From: JACJYE01 sp964432875
Lineage (GTDB): Bacteria; Bacteroidota; Bacteroidia; Chitinophagales; Saprospiraceae
Assembly: GCA_964432875.1 (NCBI GenBank)
Contig: CAYSPJ010000154.1
Coordinates: 1-10,438, forward strand
Length of the DNA stretch: 10,438 nucleotides
Reading direction: 5' to 3'
Made by a program: the position numbers and the translations under genes. Numbering within the stretch: position 1 is the first letter of the stretch; each line of letters opens with the position of its first letter. A model generated the notes under the pieces. That model was not told the DNA's origin and ran no database searches. It was given only the letters and a program-made list of their open reading frames with translations. Shown here piece after piece: positions 6,444 to 10,438 of the stretch.

Positions 6444-7889
6444 TCACTCTTGCATCTCCGCTATCTTTTCCAGTATCCACTTCTTGGCGGCCAGCTCCGA
6501 GCAAGCTTCAGCCTCCTCCTGGATTTTAGCCAACGCCTGCCGGTCGCGCGGGGCTACATTGGATAATTTCTTGACGAAGCGCAGCACGTTCATGTATTGC
6601 TGGCGCACTTCCCGGGAGATTTCGCCTTTGCGGCGCAGATAAATCCGGAAGCTGTCGATCAGGGAATCCAGGGCCATGAATTCGCCTAGCTCGAAGTAGG
6701 TTTTTAGCAGCATCAGCTTACTGCCCAGGGCATAGACCAGGTTCTGGTACTCTACTTCTCTGAGCTGGGCGATGACTTTCTCGTATTGCCCCTGATGGAA
6801 ATAGACCTTAGCCAGGTTGTAGGTCAGTGCATTGCCCTGGTTTTCTTCCGGCAAGTGAGCGGTATAGGACTGGATGAAATCCTCGACCCAGTCGAACTCG
6901 CGCACGAACAAGGCCACGGTGATGATGTTTTTATAATCCTGGGGGTCTAGCCATCCGTCTTTCAGCAGCAGCCCGGCATCCATCGCTTTTTTGAAAATGT
7001 CGAACAGCTCGGCAAAATATTCCGAAACCCCGACATTGATTTTTTTATGGATGCAGTAATTCTTCAGATGGATAAAGAGCGTCTGGCAGTCTTCGGGGGC
7101 AAAAGACTGATATTGATCAAAGAACAGGGCTTTCAATTCTAAAAAGAATCGTTCCTGCTGCGGCTGCGACAGCATCTGGGCTACCAGGTAGTACGCTTGT
7201 AGCAGGGGTGACTGCAGGAGCCCCGCTTGTTCCAGATAGGCCATGAAACCCTCAGGGAGGGCTATTTCTGGTTTGCGGGAGAGGAAGCTTTGATAGCCCA
7301 GCGCGTCACAGTAATGTTTGAGTTTTTGGGCGTAGTAAAAGCGGTCGAGTTGGGCGTCGGCCTGCTCCAGGTGGCCAAAGTGCTCGATGTTCCCCGTTTG
7401 TGTTTCCAATTGCTGGTGCAAGGCCTGCTCAAATTGGTAGGCGGAAAAGTAAGCCTGGCTGCTGTGCTGCATTTGGCTTTCCTGCAAAGCTTGCGCTTGG
7501 CGGAGGACGCCCCGGAAGTGCTTCTCCAGGGCCGGGGTTTTGAAATGCCGCAGCAGGGCTAGTTTTTCCTCCATTTCCGCCTCGCGACAGGCTTCGGTAT
7601 GAATGAAAACATAGGCCAATTGTAGTAATTCCGAGCACAAGCGCCTCCATTGGGTGTCATTGTAAGGCAAGCGGCCGAAGAGCGCTCTCCAAACAACCTG
7701 CTTCTCCAGCTGTTTATTTTTCGGGGGCGGCTCGGTCCTTTCTGCCTTCAGATGCTCATCTATCACATTGAAAAGCGCTACCAGTGTTTGGTTCTCGTTG
7801 TGATAGGGCGAAAGCAGGAACTTCCGGAAGCGGCTGAGGCTGAGCCGGGAGAAGCTGGACAATAGGGATAGCAGTTTTGGGCTCAGCAT
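6444..7889 (-). CDS. Large all-helical, TPR-like protein of unknown function
   Basis: A 481-residue protein with no signal peptide or membrane segment, so probably cytoplasmic. It is almost entirely predicted helix, rich in Leu, Gln, Glu, Ala and aromatic residues. The second half has a tandem helix-turn-helix character typical of TPR/SEL1-like alpha-solenoids, for example a helix pair around YNLAKVYFHQGQYEKVIAQL followed by LGSKLMLLKTYFELGEF. The N-terminus (LSRFRKFLLSPYHNENQTLVALF) is a compact charged helix pair. No catalytic motif is visible. I do not recognise a named family; a protein-protein interaction scaffold is the most that the solenoid character supports. The gene stands alone, converging on secA and divergent from the secreted protein at 8062. 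A minus-strand GAAATTTG (7907-7914), one mismatch from the -7 consensus, lies 18 bases before the ATG. Confidence 0.85.
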   Translation of the reverse strand: MLSPKLLSLLSSFSRLSLSRFRKFLLSPYHNENQTLVALFNVIDEHLKAERTEPPPKNKQLEKQVVWRALFGRLPYNDTQWRRLCSELLQLAYVFIHTEACREAEMEEKLALLRHFKTPALEKHFRGVLRQAQALQESQMQHSSQAYFSAYQFEQALHQQLETQTGNIEHFGHLEQADAQLDRFYYAQKLKHYCDALGYQSFLSRKPEIALPEGFMAYLEQAGLLQSPLLQAYYLVAQMLSQPQQERFFLELKALFFDQYQSFAPEDCQTLFIHLKNYCIHKKINVGVSEYFAELFDIFKKAMDAGLLLKDGWLDPQDYKNIITVALFVREFDWVEDFIQSYTAHLPEENQGNALTYNLAKVYFHQGQYEKVIAQLREVEYQNLVYALGSKLMLLKTYFELGEFMALDSLIDSFRIYLRRKGEISREVRQQYMNVLRFVKKLSNVAPRDRQALAKIQEEAEACSELAAKKWILEKIAEMQE

Positions 7890-8001
7890 TTTACTTGTTT
7901 TTCAGACAAATTTCACGATAAAAAAATACATCAGGCTGAAAAACAAGAAATTGAAAGAATAGTTGATTTTGTCGTCAGAAAACAATTTTGTGAATTTGTC
8001 C

Positions 8002-8032
8002 TTTGGCGGTTTGCTCTTTTTTTTCATCTTTA
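8002..8032 (+). promoter_or_regulatory. Putative promoter of the cohesin/dockerin-like secreted protein
   Basis: TTTG (8002-8005) is followed after exactly 19 bases by CATCTTTA (8025-8032), which matches the Bacteroidota -7 consensus TAnnTTTG at four of its six fixed bases. The 19-base spacing is that expected for a -33/-7 pair. A start near 8039 would leave a leader of about 23 bases to the ATG at 8062. The -7 match is imperfect, so confidence is modest. Confidence 0.4.
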
Positions 8033-8061
8033 CCTCATCATAGTGTTCAAAAAATTAGCTT

Positions 8062-9471
8062 ATGCCGCGCTGGTTGAACATCTTGCCCATCGCTTTGTAT
8101 TTCTTAGCTGTCAATTTGACTGCCTCCGCCAGCCCTGCTGCGGCTGAAAATCTCAGCCAGGACTGCGAGGCCAGCTTCGTCTATCAATACCTGGAGGGCA
8201 ATACGGTCGTTTTTTTCAATACTTCTCCAGTTTATGATAGCCTGGAGTGGGTATTCAACGGGGAACCCTTCGGCGGCATCCAAGCTGTGGTGGTGCAAAC
8301 CTTCACTAGTGACACCAACTACGTATGCCTGCGCATTTGGGATGCAGATGGCTGCGAGGCAGAGCAGTGCCTGCAGATTTACCCTGGCGCGCCGGGAGAG
8401 ATGTGCCAGGTCATCGATTGTGTTTGGCCAGGAGATGCCGACGGCAACGGCAAGGCCAACCAATATGATTTGTTGAACATCGGGCTGGGCTACGGGCAAA
8501 CTGGGCCGGAACGCCCGTTTTTCCCAGACCCTGATAACCATATCGCCTGGGCGCCCAATTTTTCCTGGGACTGGGGGCTATGGCTCGACGGCATCAACTA
8601 CAAACACCTGGATTGCGATGGCGACGGCTTCATTGACGAAGCGGATGTGGAGGCCATTATCCACAACTACGCACCCGAACTGGAAGCCAGCTCTATACCA
8701 ATACCCGGAGCACCTCCGGTTTACCTGCAATTCGATACTCCCTTGATCAACTTGGGCGCAGGCCCTACCCCGGATTTCGAAGTCACGGCGGGGCTTTTCG
8801 TCGGCACTGCTGCCCAGCCCATCGAGGGCTTGCACGGCTTGGCGCTCCACTTCAGTTATCCGCTTGGCCTGATCGAGCCGCTTTCCGTGGAAGTCGATTA
8901 CGAAACCAGCTCTTTTTTCGGGCCATCTGCCGAAATCCTCACCGTAGAAAAAGACTTGGCAACCAATCTGGGGCAAGGGCGCTACGATCTGGCCTTCAGC
9001 CGCAAAGCCGGCAGCGGCACCAGTGGCTTTGGCCGGGTGGCCACCGTGCGCTTCATCGTCAACGGTGATATCATCGATGGCCGGCCTGAGCCGGAAATCC
9101 CCTTCATAGCAGAAGCCGAAGCCATACTGATCAAAGGTTTTCAGGGCGATACCCTTGCCTATGGCACGCCTGGCCCTGATACGGTTTTGATCGTCAAGGG
9201 GGCTATGGCCAATAATCTGACCAATGAAGTGCCGCCTGCTTTCCAAGTTTTCCCCATTCCCGCGAGCGAACAATTGTCCGTGCGCTTCAGCGCCTCCGGC
9301 GCTAGGCAAATAAGCCTCCTCAACTTACTCGGCCAGCCCGTGCTGCAACGGCCGGTAGCGGCTGGCATCACCGAACTGGAGCTCGGCTTGGCTGGGCTGC
9401 CGAAAGGCCTGTATCTTCTCATCGTCGATTGGGCACAAGGGCGGACGGCAATGCGCGTGGCAGTGGAGTAA
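8062..9471 (+). CDS. Secreted T9SS type A protein with PKD-like, dockerin-like and cohesin-like domains
   Basis: A 469-residue exported protein. Residues 1-28 form a signal peptide (hydrophobic ILPIALYFLAVNLTA, likely cleavage after an Ala-rich stretch). Residues 33-107 look like a PKD/Ig-like beta domain (WVFNGEPFGG ... YVCLRIWDADGC). Two dockerin-type calcium loops follow. The first is DADGNGKANQYD (Asp125, Asp127, Asn129, Asp136) and the second is DCDGDGFIDEAD (Asp184, Asp186, Asp188, Asp195), each with ligands at positions 1, 3, 5 and 12. They lie 59 residues apart, with a Trp-rich insert between them that is longer than in ordinary dockerins. Residues 220-340 resemble a cohesin-type beta sandwich (GLHGLALHFSYP ... 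GFGRVATVRFIVNGDI). Residues 392-469 are the T9SS type A sorting domain (FQVFPIPASEQL, LLNLLGQPVL, LPKGLYLLIVD). No catalytic domain is seen. The role is probably surface binding or assembly; calcium binding is inferred from the loops. Confidence 0.88.
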   Translation: MPRWLNILPIALYFLAVNLTASASPAAAENLSQDCEASFVYQYLEGNTVVFFNTSPVYDSLEWVFNGEPFGGIQAVVVQTFTSDTNYVCLRIWDADGCEAEQCLQIYPGAPGEMCQVIDCVWPGDADGNGKANQYDLLNIGLGYGQTGPERPFFPDPDNHIAWAPNFSWDWGLWLDGINYKHLDCDGDGFIDEADVEAIIHNYAPELEASSIPIPGAPPVYLQFDTPLINLGAGPTPDFEVTAGLFVGTAAQPIEGLHGLALHFSYPLGLIEPLSVEVDYETSSFFGPSAEILTVEKDLATNLGQGRYDLAFSRKAGSGTSGFGRVATVRFIVNGDIIDGRPEPEIPFIAEAEAILIKGFQGDTLAYGTPGPDTVLIVKGAMANNLTNEVPPAFQVFPIPASEQLSVRFSASGARQISLLNLLGQPVLQRPVAAGITELELGLAGLPKGLYLLIVDWAQGRTAMRVAVE

Positions 9472-9551
9472 TCGTTGCGATGTAATGTCTGTCTGTAAAA
9501 GTCGGTTAGCTGCGTTTCGCTCAGCCCAAGTATCTTCGTCTTCAGCTTGGA

Positions 9552-9709
9552 ATCACTGACCCCGATCGCACGACCGCTTCTTCAAAAAGCTGCTCTCCGG
9601 CCCGGAGCGGGCGCGGGAATACCTGCGGGCCTTCCTGCCCGCGCCGGTGCTGCGCCTGCTCGTGCTGGACACGCTGCGGGCGGAAGAAGGCCCCTTTGCC
9701 AGCGATTAA
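9552..9709 (+). pseudogene. N-terminal remnant of an Rpn-family PD-(D/E)XK nuclease / putative transposase
   Basis: The frame 9560-9709 encodes SHDRFFKKLLSGPERAREY then LRAFLPAPVLRLLVLDTLRA and EEGPFASD. This is the characteristic N-terminus of the Rpn/YhgA-like (PDDEXK) family: HDxFFK, then a helix ending in FLP, then LDTL. No start codon exists in this frame. The preceding codons in another frame (9552-9569) read ITDPDR, which looks like the lost beginning, so restoring one deleted C near 9569 would give DPDR-HDRFF. Translation stops at TAA (9707-9709) after ~50 residues, where intact members run to 250-300, so the catalytic core is missing. It is a dead fragment, unlikely to be expressed. 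Confidence 0.75.
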
Positions 9710-9852
9710 CCTGGTTCTTCTTCACCGGCCTCTTGGAGCACTCTTTCGATCAGCTTGTCGCTCATCCAAAATCCGATATCCTCTCTCAATTGATGCATGA
9801 TGGGTTTAATCGCTCCAACGAGCCCCTTCTCCTTACATTTCACCAAGACCCC
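9706..9852 (-). pseudogene. C-terminal remnant of a DUF3368 (PIN-like) toxin
   Basis: The minus-strand frame encodes GVLVKCKEKGLVGAIKPIMH, then QLREDIGFWMSDKLIERVLQ, then EAGEEEPG and a stop. This is the conserved end of DUF3368 proteins: a G-x-L-x-x-AKEKGL-like stretch, the xxVKPxxxxL helix, GFWxS, then a helix ending in AGE. DUF3368 proteins are PIN-like and normally sit directly downstream of a UPF0175 antitoxin, exactly as here. Only about 48 of ~150-160 residues survive; the acidic catalytic residues of the N-terminal part are gone. The fragment runs one frame off from the 3' end of the antitoxin gene and overlaps it, suggesting that a deletion fused the two. Near-canonical toxin sequence without internal stops implies a recent loss. 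Confidence 0.75.
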
Positions 9853-10079
9853 TTTAATGTAGCGATGTCCTTTTCAAAATCATCCACATCATAATGAATC
9901 GGGATTTTTCTTTTTGCCAGCTCCCTTTGGAATTGAAGCTGGTGCAGCCCCGCAATTTTGCTGGCTTGCCCCAAGGTCAAGCTCTCCCTTTGAAAAAGGA
10001 TGATCGCCAATTCGAGCCGGAGCTTTGCCGGCGTCAAGCCTGATTTTTCTAATATTCGATCTGAAATCTCGATTGTCAT
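9840..10079 (-). CDS. UPF0175 family antitoxin-like protein, now without its toxin
   Basis: A 79-residue protein, full length for the UPF0175 family. It shows the family hallmarks: LRLELAIILFQRESLTLGQA (20-39), a helix-turn-helix-like core SKIAGLHQLQFQRELAKRKI (40-59), and the tail PIHYDVDDFEKDIATL (60-75). UPF0175 proteins are small putative DNA-binding antitoxins usually paired with DUF3368 or other PIN-like toxins. Here the toxin is reduced to a C-terminal stub that overlaps the last codons, and the final residues GSW may come from the deletion junction. The ATG (10079-10077) has no clear ribosome-binding site, as usual for the phylum. A 10-bp inverted repeat 8 bases upstream is a candidate operator for autoregulation. 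An intact, toxin-less antitoxin could be a protective leftover or simply decaying. Confidence 0.85.
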   Translation of the reverse strand: MTIEISDRILEKSGLTPAKLRLELAIILFQRESLTLGQASKIAGLHQLQFQRELAKRKIPIHYDVDDFEKDIATLKGSW

Positions 10080-10087
10080 AGCATCGC

Positions 10088-10121
10088 TTGGTTTGTTGTT
10101 TTCAATTCAATAACAAACCAA
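10088..10121. promoter_or_regulatory. 10-bp perfect inverted repeat upstream of the antitoxin gene, candidate operator
   Basis: TTGGTTTGTT (10088-10097) and AACAAACCAA (10112-10121) are exact reverse complements separated by 14 A/T-rich bases. The repeat lies 8-42 bases upstream of the UPF0175 start, where toxin-antitoxin operators for autorepression usually lie. On the minus strand the right arm contains TTGGTTTG, one mismatch from the TAnnTTTG -7 element, so the repeat may overlap the promoter itself. It could alternatively be the terminal repeats of a small lost element. Confidence 0.5.
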
Positions 10122-10438
10122 CCTTTGCTTCAGTTTCCGGCCCGTTCATCGGCTGCTTGCCATCGGGCACCGCCTGTTGCTTGGGGGTGGAGGCCCTCTC
10201 GGTCATCAACTTTCCCGGGCGGCCTCTCCATCCGCCGCCACTGCCCATCCATTTTGCTCCACTGTTAGTTTTCTCCTTGTCAGGCCCTCAGCTGGGGCTG
10301 CTGCGTGGAGGTGGACTGTGGCAGATGCCATTCTGGATGGCGGAAGCGGGGGAGGGAGGAGGGGAAGGTTTGTTTTTAAGTACTTGAATAACAATTAAAA
10401 ATGGTTTGCAGATAAAAATATTCAAAAAAGTCAACAAA
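10122..10438. other. No recognisable gene: GC-rich segment followed by an A/T-rich end
   Basis: From 10122 to about 10370 the sequence is GC-rich with purine- and pyrimidine-biased tracts (CCGCCGCCACTGCCC; GGGGGAGGGAGGAGGGG). It also has partly complementary pieces such as GAGGCC/GGCCTC (~10190-10225). Short frames exist on both strands but are low-complexity and match no family I know. From ~10371 the composition turns A/T-rich, as in an intergenic promoter region of a gene outside the window. It could be a degraded gene or structured non-coding DNA, and I cannot choose between them. Confidence 0.5.

Noticed and set aside
8578..9309. A 243-codon minus-strand frame opposite the cohesin/dockerin-like gene
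   Set aside because: It is antisense to a protein with a signal peptide, calcium loops and a sorting domain; no motif supports it.
9472..9551. Terminator for the secreted protein gene ending at 9471
   Set aside because: Only a weak imperfect stem (around GCTGCG/CGCTCAGC) is present with no T-run, so no terminator could be supported.
9547..9894. A 115-codon plus-strand frame across the accessory region
   Set aside because: It runs out of frame through the Rpn remnant and then antisense through the toxin stub and antitoxin. The recognisable protein sequence is in other frames.
10088..10398. Overlapping frames of 60-100 codons on both strands in the GC-rich block
   Set aside because: They are Gly/Pro/Ala/Ser-rich, mutually overlapping, and match no family; composition alone explains them.
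1..10438. CRISPR arrays, rRNA genes, complete insertion sequences, riboswitches
   Set aside because: I found no regularly spaced direct repeats, no rRNA sequence, no complete transposase with terminal repeats, and no recognisable riboswitch core on either strand.

Overview
The window comes from a member of the Bacteroidota, most likely the Saprospiria (Lewinella / Phaeodactylibacter / Haliscomenobacter-like). The evidence is two proteins with type IX secretion (T9SS) C-terminal sorting domains (one type B, one type A), a 1109-residue SecA of the enlarged Bacteroidota form, TAnnTTTG-type -7 promoter elements, and A/T-rich leaders without Shine-Dalgarno sequences. The taxonomic call is an inference from family features; no database was searched.

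Layout. Bases 1-225 hold a minus-strand tRNA-Cys(GCA) with a probable promoter and a perfect palindrome downstream. Bases 226-2840 (minus) are a two-gene operon with an ATGA overlap: a lipoprotein of unknown function, then a secreted multi-domain fibronectin-III-like protein with a type B (CHU_C / gliding-motility-associated) sorting domain. The lipoprotein reading frame carries an odd hairpin-rich 93-bp segment before its signal peptide. Bases 2841-3070 are a divergent promoter region. Bases 3071-6400 (plus) encode SecA, complete with its C-terminal zinc-binding tail. A GC-rich hairpin at 6402-6440 separates it from a convergent 481-residue all-helical, TPR-like protein of unknown function (6444-7889, minus). 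Bases 8062-9471 (plus) encode a secreted T9SS type A protein that combines a PKD-like domain, two dockerin-type calcium loops and a cohesin-like beta domain.

Bases 9472-10438 are an accessory-gene scrap heap. They hold an N-terminal remnant of an Rpn-family (PD-(D/E)XK) nuclease/transposase, abutting tail to tail the C-terminal remnant of a DUF3368 (PIN-like) toxin. The toxin's UPF0175 antitoxin gene is still intact and is preceded by a 10-bp inverted repeat. The last ~300 bases hold no gene I can recognise.

How the parts relate: SecA drives Sec export across the inner membrane, the first step for the two T9SS cargo proteins and the lipoprotein. The genes are otherwise independent units. The most interesting points are the cohesin/dockerin-like T9SS protein, the decapitated toxin-antitoxin module, and the hairpin element read through in frame at the N-terminus of the lipoprotein.
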